A stretch of 64,000 nucleotides of DNA from Sulfuritalea sp. (GTDB lineage Bacteria > Pseudomonadota > Gammaproteobacteria > Burkholderiales > Rhodocyclaceae). Shown here piece by piece: positions 51,553-60,168 of this stretch. Positions within the stretch are counted from its first letter, which is position 1, and the number at the start of each line of letters is the position of its first letter. The notes below the pieces were generated by a model. It was not told where the DNA came from and ran no database searches. It saw only the letters and a program-made list of their open reading frames with translations. The position numbers and the translations under genes are program-made. The DNA is taken from contig JALHPU010000013.1 of assembly GCA_022842325.1 (NCBI GenBank), positions 1-64,000 on the forward strand, given 5' to 3'.

Positions 51553-52095
51553 GTGGAAGATATCGATAACGAGGCGGACGAATATTCCGGCCCCAGCAAA
51601 TCCCAGCTGAAGCGCGAGATGACTGCCTTGCAGGATCTCGGCGCCGAACTGGTCGCGCTGTCGAAGGAACGCCTGGCCAAGATCGACATGTCGGAACGGC
51701 TGCGCGATGCCCTGCTCGAAGCGCAGCGCATCACCAAGCACGAAGCCAAACGGCGGCAGATGCAATACATCGGCAAGATCATGCGCACGGTCGATGCGAC
51801 GCCCTTGCGTGCGGCGCTGGATGAAATCAATGGCGTCTCGAAAGCGGCCACGATTCGCCAGCACCAGCTGGAAAGACTGCGGACGCGCCTGATGGAAGAC
51901 GAGGCGGTATTCAGCGAAGTGGCGCGCGACTATCCCGGTGCCGACATGCAGCATCTGCGCCAGTTGCGCCGCAACGCGCTGAAGGAAGCCCAACAGGGCA
52001 AGCCGCCGCGCTCCTACCGCGAACTGTTTCGCGAACTGCGCGCCCTTGAAGGCAGTTCCGCCGACGAGACGGCGGACGACGACGACGCCGTCTAA
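51553..52095 (+). CDS. yjgA: Ribosome-associated protein YjgA/DarP (DUF615)
   Basis: 180 residues. The family core SKSQLKREMTALQDLGAELVALSKERLAKIDMSERLRDALLEAQRI is present in separated form, with KRRQMQYIGKIMRT and the C-terminal LRRNALKEAQQGKPPRSYRELF. It assists maturation of the 50S subunit. GTG start at 51553 directly behind a two-hairpin element. Acidic tail (DETADDDDAV). Its stop lies 7 bases from the convergent TIGR02647-type gene. Confidence 0.93.
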   Translation: MEDIDNEADEYSGPSKSQLKREMTALQDLGAELVALSKERLAKIDMSERLRDALLEAQRITKHEAKRRQMQYIGKIMRTVDATPLRAALDEINGVSKAATIRQHQLERLRTRLMEDEAVFSEVARDYPGADMQHLRQLRRNALKEAQQGKPPRSYRELFRELRALEGSSADETADDDDAV

Positions 52096-52101
52096 AAGCG
52101 C

Positions 52102-52374
52102 TTAGGCAAAGTCCTTTTGCGGCGCGGCCGCCGGACTGGTGCTCGAGGTCAGAATGGTCAGCACCGCTTGCGCATGTTCCGCCGCATCGCGTCCCAGCCC
52201 CGTCAGATAGCCGCCGTCAGCCAGGGTCAGTAATCCCTTGGCATGCAAACGCTGAGTGGCCGCGATGACTTCCGGATCGGCGGTCTTGTGCACCTTGATG
52301 CCCTGCTGGCTGGTCTCCAGGTCGAAGCGGATCAGGGTATTCAGTTCATGGACCAGATCAGGCGTGTAGGGCAT
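52102..52374 (-). CDS. TIGR02647-type small DNA-binding-like protein
   Basis: 90 residues from the Met at 52374 (MPYTPDLVHELNTLIRFDL). The pattern GIKVHKTADPEVIAATQRLHAKGLLTLADGGYLTGLGRDAAEHAQ fits the conserved TIGR02647 family of short proteins, a family call from memory. The fold resembles a winged helix. Its role is unknown. Convergent with yjgA and followed upstream by about 100 bases before cysB. Confidence 0.75.
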   Translation of the reverse strand: MPYTPDLVHELNTLIRFDLETSQQGIKVHKTADPEVIAATQRLHAKGLLTLADGGYLTGLGRDAAEHAQAVLTILTSSTSPAAAPQKDFA

Positions 52375-52474
52375 GTCAAACCTCGCTCTTGAATGTAGGG
52401 CAATGGGCACATTCTAGCTGCCGCAGCCGCGGGCGCCGGCTCTTGCCCAAACGAAATCTGCTGTGGCTCGGGAA

Positions 52475-53419
52475 TCAAAGCCCGGGATCGGCACCTTCGC
52501 CCTTTTGCGTTGCCTCGACCATGTGCCGCGTCAGTTGGGGCGCCAGCAATTCCATGAAGTCGTAGTCGTAACCGCGCAGCCAGATGTCACGGCGGAACGC
52601 CACACGTGTGGTGTTGCCCTCGAACAGGTGCGTGGCCGGGATGGCCGCCAGCGCATCATCGCGCAAGGGATCGAAAGCCATTTCGGCGATGATGCCGACA
52701 CCCAGGCCGAGGCCGACATAGGTCTTGATCACGTCGGAATCGATGGCGGTCAGCATCACGTTGGGCCGCATGCTCTGACGTTCGAAGGCGCGATCGATGC
52801 GCGAACGCCCGGTGAAGGTCGCGTCATAGGTAATCAGCGGATAGTCGGCCAGCGCCGCCAGCGTCAAGGGCCGGCGCTCCTGTAGCGGATGCCCCTTGGG
52901 CGTCACCACCAGATGCGCCCACTGGAAACAGGGCAGGGTCAGCAATTCCGGATGCCGGTCGAGCGCCTCGGTGGCGATGCCCAGATCGGCGCTGCCGTCC
53001 AGCACCCAGTCGGCGACCTGCAAGGGGCTGCCCTGCTGGATGTGCAGGCGTATCTGCGGGTGGTGCTGGACAAAACGCTGAATCACCGGCGGCAGGGTGT
53101 AGCGCGCCTGGGTGTGGGTGGTCGCGATGGACAGCGTACCGCTGCTTTCCGCCGCATAGTCCGCGCCCACCCGCTTCATGTTCTGCGCCTCGCTGAGCAT
53201 GCGCCGGGCCATCGCCAGCACCACCGCTCCGGGAGCGGTGACGGCGGTGAGACGCTTGCCGCTACGCTCGAAAATCGTCACACCAAGCTCTTCTTCCAGC
53301 ATGCCGATCTGTTTGGAGACCCCCGGCTGGGAAGTGAACAGCGCCTCGGCGGCAGCGGAAATGCTGAGTCCGCGCCGCTCGATTTCGACCAGGTACCGCA
53401 GCTGCTGAAGTTTCATCAT
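52475..53419 (-). CDS. cysB: CysB-family LysR regulator
   Basis: 314 residues. HTH LSISAAAEALFTSQPGVSKQIGMLEEELGV near the N-terminus, as in CysB/Cbl. C-terminal inducer domain with conserved TTHTQARYTLP and TYDATFTGRSRIDRAF, matching CysB, whose effector is N-acetylserine. It is divergent from tauE-cysI-cysH-cysDN and so is expected to activate them. The start may be 53419 or 53416 (two adjacent Met). Confidence 0.93.
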   Translation of the reverse strand: MMKLQQLRYLVEIERRGLSISAAAEALFTSQPGVSKQIGMLEEELGVTIFERSGKRLTAVTAPGAVVLAMARRMLSEAQNMKRVGADYAAESSGTLSIATTHTQARYTLPPVIQRFVQHHPQIRLHIQQGSPLQVADWVLDGSADLGIATEALDRHPELLTLPCFQWAHLVVTPKGHPLQERRPLTLAALADYPLITYDATFTGRSRIDRAFERQSMRPNVMLTAIDSDVIKTYVGLGLGVGIIAEMAFDPLRDDALAAIPATHLFEGNTTRVAFRRDIWLRGYDYDFMELLAPQLTRHMVEATQKGEGADPGL

Positions 53420-53490
53420 TCGATTATATATCGTTTGATTCTATGTAAATACATACTAAGTATTTTCCAGAACTATATGGGCTCGCTACG

Positions 53491-54294
53491 ATGCATCCCA
53501 TCATGGAATTCATCCTCAATCCCCTGCTCCCGCTGTCCGGCTTCGCCGTCGGCCTGCTGGTCGGCCTGACCGGTGTCGGCGGCGGCTCGCTGATGACGCC
53601 GCTGCTGGTGCTCCTCTTCGGCTTCAAGCCGGCGACCGCAGTGGGCACTGACTTGCTCTATGCGGCGATCACCAAAAGCGGCGGCTCCTGGGTGCATCAC
53701 CGCCACGACAACATCGACTGGACCATCACCCGGCGTTTGGCGCTGGGCAGCGTTCCCGCGGCAGGCCTGACGCTGCTGGCGCTGTCGCAACTGGGCATAC
53801 AAGGTCACGGCGCAACGGGATTGATCTCGGTAGTGCTCGGATTCGCCCTGCTGCTGACCGCCCTCTCCCTGTTTTTCCGCCAGCGCCTGCTGGACCTCGC
53901 GAAGCGCCGTAGCGCCAGCGCCGACTTCGCCCATCGCCATGTCGCCGGCCTGACGGTCGCGGTCGGTGTCGTGGTCGGCGCCCTGGTGACGATTTCCTCG
54001 GTCGGCGCCGGCGCGCTCGGTGTCACCGCCCTGACCTTCCTCTACCCGAACCTGGCCACGCGCCGCATCGTCGGCTCCGACATCGCCCATGCCGTGCCGC
54101 TCACCCTGGTCGCCGGTCTCGGCCACTGGTGGCTTGGCACGGTAGATGTGGTGCTGCTGGTCTCGCTGCTGATCGGTTCACTGCCCGGCATAGCGCTCGG
54201 CGCCCACTTCGCCGCCAGGGTGCCGGAACGCGCCCTGCGCGGTCTGCTCGCCTCGGTTTTGCTGCTGATCGGCGGCAAGCTGATCCTCACTTAA
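53491..54294 (+). CDS. TauE/SafE-type sulfite exporter family permease
   Basis: 267 residues, about eight membrane helices; the first is PLLPLSGFAVGLLVGLTGVGGGSL with the family motif GxGGGSLMTPLL. The second half repeats the pattern (ISSVGAGALGVTALTFLYP). Members move sulfite, sulfoacetate or other organosulfur anions. It is 9 bases before cysI and divergent from cysB, pointing to sulfite/sulfate traffic; the direction is uncertain. Contains an exact copy of the dispersed motif (53905-53926) in frame (RRSASAD). Confidence 0.85.
   Translation: MHPIMEFILNPLLPLSGFAVGLLVGLTGVGGGSLMTPLLVLLFGFKPATAVGTDLLYAAITKSGGSWVHHRHDNIDWTITRRLALGSVPAAGLTLLALSQLGIQGHGATGLISVVLGFALLLTALSLFFRQRLLDLAKRRSASADFAHRHVAGLTVAVGVVVGALVTISSVGAGALGVTALTFLYPNLATRRIVGSDIAHAVPLTLVAGLGHWWLGTVDVVLLVSLLIGSLPGIALGAHFAARVPERALRGLLASVLLLIGGKLILT
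53905..53926 (+). repeat. Copy of 22-bp dispersed motif in the tauE-like gene
   Basis: Core GTAGCGCCAGCGCCGACT, identical over 22 bases to the copy at 48710, read in frame as RRSASAD inside the cytoplasmic loop of the permease. Confidence 0.8.
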
Positions 54295-54303
54295 GGAAAC
54301 ACC

Positions 54304-55992
54304 ATGTACAAATATGACGACTACGATCACGCGATTGCCCAGGCCCGCGTCGCCCAGTTTCGCGGCCAGACCGAGCGTTATCTTGCCGGCAAACTGAGCG
54401 ACGACGAATTCCGCCCGCTGCGCCTGCAGAACGGCCTCTACATCCAGCGTCATGGCCCGATGCTGCGCCTGGCCGTGCCCTACGGCCTGATCTCGGCTGT
54501 GCAACTGCGCCGCTTCGCCGACGTCGCCCGCCGTTACGACCGCGGCTACGGCCACTTCACCACGCGCCACAACCTGCAATTGAACTGGGTCAAGCTGGTG
54601 GAAGTACCGAACATCCTCGCCGATCTGGCGCAGGACGAGCTGCATGCGATCCAGACCTCCGGCAACTGCATCCGCAACGTGACCACCGATCATTTCGCCG
54701 GCGTCGCCGCCGACGAGATTGCCGATCCCCGCCCCTGGGCCGAAATCCTGCGTCAGTGGTCGAGCTTCCATCCCGAGTTCGCCTACCTGCCGCGCAAATT
54801 CAAGGTCGCGATCTCCGGCGCCAATGAAGACCGCGCGGCGATCCAGGTGCATGACCTCGGTCTTCAGGTGGTGCGGGACCCGAACAATTCCGCCGAAATC
54901 GGCTTCAAGGTTTATGCCGGCGGCGGCCTCGGCCGCACCCCGCTGCTCGGCCAGGTGGTGTGCGAGTTCCTGCCCTGGCAGCACCTGCTGAGCTACACCG
55001 AGGCGCTGGTGCGCGTGTTCAACCGCCATGGCCGCCGCGACAATGCCTACAAGGCGCGCATCAAGATCCTGGTCAAGGCGCTCAGCCGCGAGGAGTTTGC
55101 ACGGCAGGTCGACGCGGAGTGGGCACATCTTAAGGACGGCCCCTCGACCCTTACGGTCGCCGAAGTCGAACGCGTCTCGCAGCAGTTCGCCGCACCTGCT
55201 TACGAAACACTGGCCGAGAACGATCTGTGCCACCTCGCCCATCTGCGTGAAGACAAGGCTTTCTCGCGCTGGGTCGAGCGCAACGTACAGGCGCACAAGG
55301 TTCCGGGCTACGCCGCTGTCACGCTGTCGCTGAAGAAGCCCGGTGCCGCGCCGGGCGATGCCAGTTCTGAGCAGATGGAAGCCGCCGCCGACCTCGCCGA
55401 GCGCTACAGCTTCGGCGAAATCCGCGTCTCTCACGAGCAGAACCTGATCCTCGCCGACGTGCCGCTGCGCGAGCTCTACACCGTCTGGCACCGTGCCAAG
55501 GCCGCCGGTCTCGCCTCGCCCACCGTGGGCCTGATCCAGGACCTGATCGCCTGCCCCGGCGGCGACTTCTGCGCGCTGGCCAACGCCCGCTCGCTGCCGC
55601 TCGCCGCTGCGATCCAGGAGCGCTTCGAGGATCTCGACTACCAGCACGACATCGGCGAACTGGAACTCAACATCTCCGGCTGCATGAATTCCTGCGGCCA
55701 CCACCACCTCGGCGCGATCGGCATCCTCGGCGTCGACAAGAACGGCGAGGAGTGGTACCAGATCACGCTCGGCGGACGCCAGGGCAAGGCCGCGCGCATC
55801 GGTGAGGTGATCGGGCGTTCCTTCGCCGCCGCCGAAGTTCCTGATGCGGTCGAGCGCCTGATCGCCGCCTATCTCGCCCATCGCCATGCCGATGAAAACT
55901 TTGTCGACACCTTCGATCGCATCGGCATCGAAGTCTTTCAACACGTTGCATATCCGCATCCCCATCAATCAAGGAGAGTCGCAAATGGCTAA
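54304..55992 (+). CDS. cysI: Assimilatory sulfite reductase hemoprotein/ferredoxin-type
   Basis: 562 residues, full length. Siroheme / 4Fe-4S ligand cysteines are in CPGGDFCALA and SGCMNSCGHHHLGAIG. The substrate Arg/Lys region is YGHFTTRHNLQLNW and the N-terminal motif is TSGNCIRNVTTDHFAG. It reduces sulfite to sulfide. No cysJ flavoprotein gene is nearby, so electrons probably come from ferredoxin or the DUF934 partner. Overlaps the next gene by 8 bases (its ATG is at 55985). Confidence 0.94.
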   Translation: MYKYDDYDHAIAQARVAQFRGQTERYLAGKLSDDEFRPLRLQNGLYIQRHGPMLRLAVPYGLISAVQLRRFADVARRYDRGYGHFTTRHNLQLNWVKLVEVPNILADLAQDELHAIQTSGNCIRNVTTDHFAGVAADEIADPRPWAEILRQWSSFHPEFAYLPRKFKVAISGANEDRAAIQVHDLGLQVVRDPNNSAEIGFKVYAGGGLGRTPLLGQVVCEFLPWQHLLSYTEALVRVFNRHGRRDNAYKARIKILVKALSREEFARQVDAEWAHLKDGPSTLTVAEVERVSQQFAAPAYETLAENDLCHLAHLREDKAFSRWVERNVQAHKVPGYAAVTLSLKKPGAAPGDASSEQMEAAADLAERYSFGEIRVSHEQNLILADVPLRELYTVWHRAKAAGLASPTVGLIQDLIACPGGDFCALANARSLPLAAAIQERFEDLDYQHDIGELELNISGCMNSCGHHHLGAIGILGVDKNGEEWYQITLGGRQGKAARIGEVIGRSFAAAEVPDAVERLIAAYLAHRHADENFVDTFDRIGIEVFQHVAYPHPHQSRRVANG

Positions 55993-56512
55993 CAAACAAA
56001 TCATCAAGGAGCGTCGCCTGCAGGACGACGCATGGAAAGTCGTGACCCTGGTCGACGGCGAAGCGCCCTTCGACGTTTGCCTGCCGGTCGGCCCGCTGCT
56101 GGTGCCGGTGTCGGTCTGGAAGGCGAAGAAGACCTGCCTGATTCATCGCGAGTACGAGCACGGCACGCCGCTCGGCATCTGGCTCGCGCCGGAGGACGAC
56201 CTCTCCGAAATCGCCGCCGACATCGACGACTTCACGGTGATCGCCGTGCATTTCCCGAAATTCGCAGACGGCCGCGGCTACTCGACCGCGCGCCTGCTAC
56301 GCGAGCGCCATGGCTATGACGGCGAGTTGCGTGCCTTCGGCGACATTGGCCGCGACCAGATCTTCTTCCTCAATCGCGTCGGCTTCGATGCCTTCGTGAT
56401 CGGCGAAGGCAAGAGCGCCGAAGACGCGCTGGCCGCCTTCGACGATTTTCCCGAGAGCTACCAGGGTGACGCGGTCCAGCCGCTGCCCCTGTTCCGCCGA
56501 CGGGCCGCTTGA
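55985..56512 (+). CDS. DUF934 protein of the sulfite reductase operon
   Basis: 175 residues. The ATG at 55985 follows AAGGAG at 8 bases, inside the end of cysI. Typical DUF934 start NKQIIKERRLQDDAWKVV, core motif VIAVHFPKFADGRGYSTARLLRERHGYDGELRAFGDIGRDQIFFLNRVGFDAF. The family sits next to CysI in many beta- and gammaproteobacteria. It may be an electron carrier adaptor or assembly factor; the biochemical role is not established. Confidence 0.9.
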   Translation: MANKQIIKERRLQDDAWKVVTLVDGEAPFDVCLPVGPLLVPVSVWKAKKTCLIHREYEHGTPLGIWLAPEDDLSEIAADIDDFTVIAVHFPKFADGRGYSTARLLRERHGYDGELRAFGDIGRDQIFFLNRVGFDAFVIGEGKSAEDALAAFDDFPESYQGDAVQPLPLFRRRAA

Positions 56513-56536
56513 ACCATCCGTAATCAGGAGCCTGCC

Positions 56537-57301
56537 ATGCTGCGCGAAAACCTGCCCGATCTGGCGGACCTGGAACTGGTCGCCGCCGTTGCCGAGAAAG
56601 CCGTCGGCGTCAAGCAACTGCTGCGCGACGTGGCGCGCGATTACGCTCCCGCCGTGTTCGCCAACAGCCTCGGCGCCGAGGACATGGTGCTGACCGACAT
56701 GATCTGGAGCGAAGGCACGCAGATCGGCATCTTCTCGCTGGACACCGGGCGCCTGCCGGCCGAAACCTACGAGCTGATGGCCCGCGCCGAGCAGAACTAC
56801 GGCCGCCGCCTTGAGGTCTTTGTGCCGCGCCATGACGCGGTGCAGGATTTCATCGCCAGCTTTGGCATCAACGGCTTCTACGACTCGGTCGAAGCGCGCA
56901 AGGCCTGCTGCCATGCGCGCAAGGTCGAGCCCCTGCAGCGTGCCCTGACCGGCAAACAGGCCTGGATCACCGGCCTGCGCGCAGCGCAGTCGCAGACGCG
57001 GGAGAAGCTCAAGACGGTGAGCTTTGACGCGACAAATAATCTGGTCAAGATCAGCCCGCTGGCCGACTGGAGCGAGCGCGAGGTTTGGGTCTACCTGCGC
57101 GCCAACAACGTGCCCTACAACGCGCTGCACGACCGCAATTTCCCGAGCATCGGCTGCGCCCCCTGCACCCGCGCCATCCAGCCGGGCGAGGACGTACGCG
57201 CCGGGCGCTGGTGGTGGGAAACGCCGGAGACCAAGGAGTGCGGCCTGCATCTGGTCGATGGCCGCCTGCAACGTATTGAAAAGCAAAGGACCGAGACATG
57301 A
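56537..57301 (+). CDS. cysH: Adenylyl-sulfate reductase (CysH)
   Basis: 254 residues. PP-loop-type nucleotide domain. The Fe-S cysteine set is Cys124-Cys125 in KACCHARKVEPLQ and Cys207/Cys210 in IGCAPCTRAI, the pattern of APS (rather than PAPS) reductases. C-terminal ECGLH holds the catalytic Cys. It reduces APS to sulfite. Stop overlaps the cysD start (ATGA). Confidence 0.94.
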   Translation: MLRENLPDLADLELVAAVAEKAVGVKQLLRDVARDYAPAVFANSLGAEDMVLTDMIWSEGTQIGIFSLDTGRLPAETYELMARAEQNYGRRLEVFVPRHDAVQDFIASFGINGFYDSVEARKACCHARKVEPLQRALTGKQAWITGLRAAQSQTREKLKTVSFDATNNLVKISPLADWSEREVWVYLRANNVPYNALHDRNFPSIGCAPCTRAIQPGEDVRAGRWWWETPETKECGLHLVDGRLQRIEKQRTET

Positions 57302-58221
57302 GCACGCTGGCTCTGCAGCAGCACGCCACCCTGTCGCACCTGGACTGGCTGGAAGCCGAAGCCATCCATATCCTGCGCGAGGTCGCCGGGCAATGCGCCA
57401 ATCCCGCGCTGCTGTTTTCCGGCGGCAAGGATTCGCTGGTGCTGCTGCGTCTGGCCGAAAAGGCCTTTCGCCCGGGGCGCTTTCCCTTTCCGCTGCTCAA
57501 CATCGATACCGGCCACAACTACAGCGAGGTGATCGACTTCCGCGACTTTCGCGCCTGCCAGCTTAACGAGCGCCTGATCGTGCGCTCGGTGGAGGATTCG
57601 ATGCGGCGTGGTACCGTGGTGCTGAAGTCGCCCGGCGAATCGCGCAACAAGCATCAGTCGGTGACCCTGCTCGAAGCCATCGAGGAATTCGGCTTCGATT
57701 GCTGCATCGGCGGCGCGCGACGCGACGAGGAAAAGGCGCGGGCCAAGGAAAGAATTTTTTCCTTCCGCGACGAGTTCGGCCAGTGGGATCCGAAGAACCA
57801 GCGCCCGGAGCTGTGGGACCTCTACAACGCACGGGTACACAAGGGCGAAAACATCCGCGCCTTTCCCATCTCGAACTGGACCGAACTCGACGTCTGGCAG
57901 TACATCGAACGCGAAGAACTGCAACTGCCTTCGATCTATTTCGCCCACAAGCGCGAGGTAATCCGCAGGAACGGACTGCTGCAACCGGTCACCGAGCTGA
58001 CACCGGCGCGCACCGGCGACGTGGTCGAAGAATTGACCGTGCGCTTCCGTACCGTCGGCGACATCACCTGCACTGCGCCGGTCGAATCCGATGCCGATAC
58101 GGTCGCCCGCATCATCGAGGAAACGGCGGTGACTACCATCACCGAGCGCGGTGAAACCCGCCTCGACGACCAGACCTCGGAAGCCTCGATGGAACAACGC
58201 AAGAAGGAAGGTTACTTTTGA
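57298..58221 (+). CDS. cysD: Sulfate adenylyltransferase subunit 2
   Basis: 307 residues. PP-loop SGGKDSLVLLRLAEKAF. Further conserved motifs are NIDTGHNYSEVIDFRD, GARRDEEKARAKER and FPISNWTELDVWQYIERE. It makes APS from sulfate and ATP together with CysN. Stop TGA overlaps the cysN ATG (TGATG). Confidence 0.96.
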   Translation: MSTLALQQHATLSHLDWLEAEAIHILREVAGQCANPALLFSGGKDSLVLLRLAEKAFRPGRFPFPLLNIDTGHNYSEVIDFRDFRACQLNERLIVRSVEDSMRRGTVVLKSPGESRNKHQSVTLLEAIEEFGFDCCIGGARRDEEKARAKERIFSFRDEFGQWDPKNQRPELWDLYNARVHKGENIRAFPISNWTELDVWQYIEREELQLPSIYFAHKREVIRRNGLLQPVTELTPARTGDVVEELTVRFRTVGDITCTAPVESDADTVARIIEETAVTTITERGETRLDDQTSEASMEQRKKEGYF

Positions 58222-59501
58222 TGAGCGCAATCGAACATCTGCCCGGCATCGACAACGGCCTGCTGCGCTTTCTTACCTGCGGCAGCGTCGATGACGGCAA
58301 GAGCACCCTGATCGGCCGGCTGCTCTTTGACACCAAGACCATCCTTGCCGACACACTGCACGCGATCACGCGTACCTCGGAACGCCGCGGGCTCGAAGCG
58401 GTCGATCTGTCGCTGCTGACCGACGGCCTACTGGCCGAGCGCGAGCAAGGCATCACCATCGATGTCGCCTACCGCTACTTCAGCACCGGACGGCGCAAGT
58501 ACATCATTGCCGATGCCCCGGGTCACGAGCAATACACGCGCAACATGGTCACGGCGGCCTCGACCGCCAACCTCGCGATCATCCTGATCGACGCGCGCAA
58601 AGGCGTGCTGACGCAGACCCGACGCCATTCCTACCTGGCGCATCTGGTCGGCATTCCCCACATCGTCGTCGCCATCAACAAGATGGACCTTGTCGGCTAC
58701 GACCAGGCGACCTTCGAGCGCATCCGCAGCGAGTATCTTGAGTTCGCCGCAACGGTCGGTATCGGCGATGTCCGCTTCATTCCCATGTCGGCGCTGAACG
58801 GCGACATGCTCGTCGAACGCGGCGAGAATCTGGACTGGTACTCGGGCCCGACGCTGCTCGACATTCTCGAGAATGCGCCAACCGCGCACAGCGAACGCGA
58901 CGAACGTTTCCGCTTTCCGGTGCAATATGTCTGCCGGCCGCAAAAATCGGGCGACCTGAAGCTGCACGACTATCGCGGCTTCATGGGCCGCGTTGAATCC
59001 GGCGAGATCGCGGTGGGCGACGAGGTGATGGTGCTACCGTCGGAAACGCGCACTCGAGTCAAGGCGATCGAGATCTACGATCGTTCCTTGCCGCGCGCGA
59101 TTGCCGAGCAGTCGGTCACGCTCTTGCTTGAAGACGAGGTCGACACTTCACGCGGCGACATGATCGTGCGCGCGCAAGAGTCGGCGCTGGTGACACGGCG
59201 CATCGAGGCCATGCTTTGCTGGCTGGGCGATGCTCCTCTCGATACTCGACGCAAGTACCTGATCCGCCAGACCACGCGCGAAACCAAGGCAGCAATCGAG
59301 TCCATCGACTACCGGCTGGACATCAACTCATTGCAGCAACTGCCGGCCGGGAGCCTGAGCATGAACGACATCGCGCGGGTAGCCTTCAGACTGGCGCAAC
59401 CGCTATGCATCGATGCCTACGCCGAGAATCGCTCCACCGGTGCCTTCATCGTGATCGACGAGTCGAACAACAACACGGTCGGCGCCGGAATGATTCTCTG
59501 A
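58221..59501 (+). CDS. cysN: Sulfate adenylyltransferase subunit 1 (GTPase)
   Basis: 426 residues. Translation-factor GTPase domain: GSVDDGKSTLIGRL (P-loop), DAPGHEQYTRNM (G3) and NKMDLVG (G4). C-terminal beta-barrel domains follow. There is no fused CysC kinase domain, in line with the APS-reducing CysH. The ATG at 58221 was used; the preceding TTG at 58218 adds one residue. Last gene of the tauE-cysI-DUF934-cysHDN operon. Confidence 0.96.
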   Translation: MSAIEHLPGIDNGLLRFLTCGSVDDGKSTLIGRLLFDTKTILADTLHAITRTSERRGLEAVDLSLLTDGLLAEREQGITIDVAYRYFSTGRRKYIIADAPGHEQYTRNMVTAASTANLAIILIDARKGVLTQTRRHSYLAHLVGIPHIVVAINKMDLVGYDQATFERIRSEYLEFAATVGIGDVRFIPMSALNGDMLVERGENLDWYSGPTLLDILENAPTAHSERDERFRFPVQYVCRPQKSGDLKLHDYRGFMGRVESGEIAVGDEVMVLPSETRTRVKAIEIYDRSLPRAIAEQSVTLLLEDEVDTSRGDMIVRAQESALVTRRIEAMLCWLGDAPLDTRRKYLIRQTTRETKAAIESIDYRLDINSLQQLPAGSLSMNDIARVAFRLAQPLCIDAYAENRSTGAFIVIDESNNNTVGAGMIL

Positions 59502-59512
59502 TGGGTGATGCG

Positions 59513-59554
59513 ATCCCGCGAGGGGATACCGTCGCGACGTTGCGCCGGGGCATA
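59513..59554 (+). repeat. Two-hairpin dispersed element, copy 3 (decayed second stem)
   Basis: ATCCC, loop GCGAG, GGGATA, CC, GTCGCG, then a tail with GGGGCATA in place of GGACATAA. The first hairpin is intact and the second only partly pairs. It directly adjoins copy 4, downstream of cysN. Confidence 0.65.
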
Positions 59555-59596
59555 TCCCGCAAGGGGATACCGTCCGCGCCTTCGGCGCGGACATAA
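59553..59596 (+). repeat. Two-hairpin dispersed element, copy 4 (best formed)
   Basis: TATCCC / GGGATA around GCAAG (59553-59569), CC, then a perfect 9-bp stem GTCCGCGCC / GGCGCGGAC with a TTC loop (59572-59592), then ATAA. It defines the consensus. Confidence 0.8.
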
Positions 59597-59602
59597 AACG
59601 AA

Positions 59603-59623
59603 AAGCCAGGCAATGCCTGGCTT
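59603..59623. terminator. Bidirectional terminator between cysN and rplQ
   Basis: Arms AAGCCAGGCA / TGCCTGGCTT around one base. T-rich tails follow on both strands (CTTGTTTTCG on plus; TTCGTTTTATG on minus). It can end both the cys operon and the ribosomal protein operon. Confidence 0.8.
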
Positions 59624-59644
59624 CTTGTTTTCGCCGCTACAGCT

Positions 59645-60037
59645 TTATTCGGCGGTTGGTGCTTCCACCACTTCGCCCGCCGGGCGATCGAGCAATTCGA
59701 CGAAGGCCATCGGCGCGTTGTCGCCGACGCGGAAACCCATCTTCAGGATGCGCAGATAGCCGCCGTTGCGTGCGGCATAGCGCGGGCCGAGCACCTCGAA
59801 CAGCTTGCCGACGATTTCGCGATCGCGCGTGCGATCGAAAGCCAGACGGCGATTGGCCAGGCTGGGCTTCTTGCCGAGCGTGATCAGGGGTTCCACCACG
59901 CGGCGCAATTCCTTGGCCTTGGGCAGCGTGGTCTTGATGGCCTCGTGGCGCAGCAGCGATACCGCCATGTTACGCAGCATCGCCTGGCGATGGGCCGAGG
60001 TCCGATTGAGTTTGCGAAGTCCGTTACCGTGACGCAT
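59645..60037 (-). CDS. rplQ: 50S ribosomal protein L17
   Basis: 130 residues, family length. Start [21 protein letters not shown] is the L17 signature. The Met at 60037 was chosen over an upstream one. Last gene of the operon, ending in the terminator at 59603. Confidence 0.97.
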   Translation of the reverse strand: MRHGNGLRKLNRTSAHRQAMLRNMAVSLLRHEAIKTTLPKAKELRRVVEPLITLGKKPSLANRRLAFDRTRDREIVGKLFEVLGPRYAARNGGYLRILKMGFRVGDNAPMAFVELLDRPAGEVVEAPTAE

Positions 60038-60168
60038 TTTGATTCCCTCGTTTTTTGCGGCCACCGCGCAATGCAAATGGCCGGTTAATGGTTATCGAGT
60101 AGGTATTCAGTACAGCTAGTAAAGCAGATGAAACAAGAGCTCCGGGCCAGGACCCGGCTTTCACTACA

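Noticed and set aside
54178-55968. Minus-strand open frame opposite cysI
   Set aside because: cysI has all siroheme/Fe-S motifs. The antisense frame has no ribosome-binding site or domain and is explained by GC-rich codon bias.
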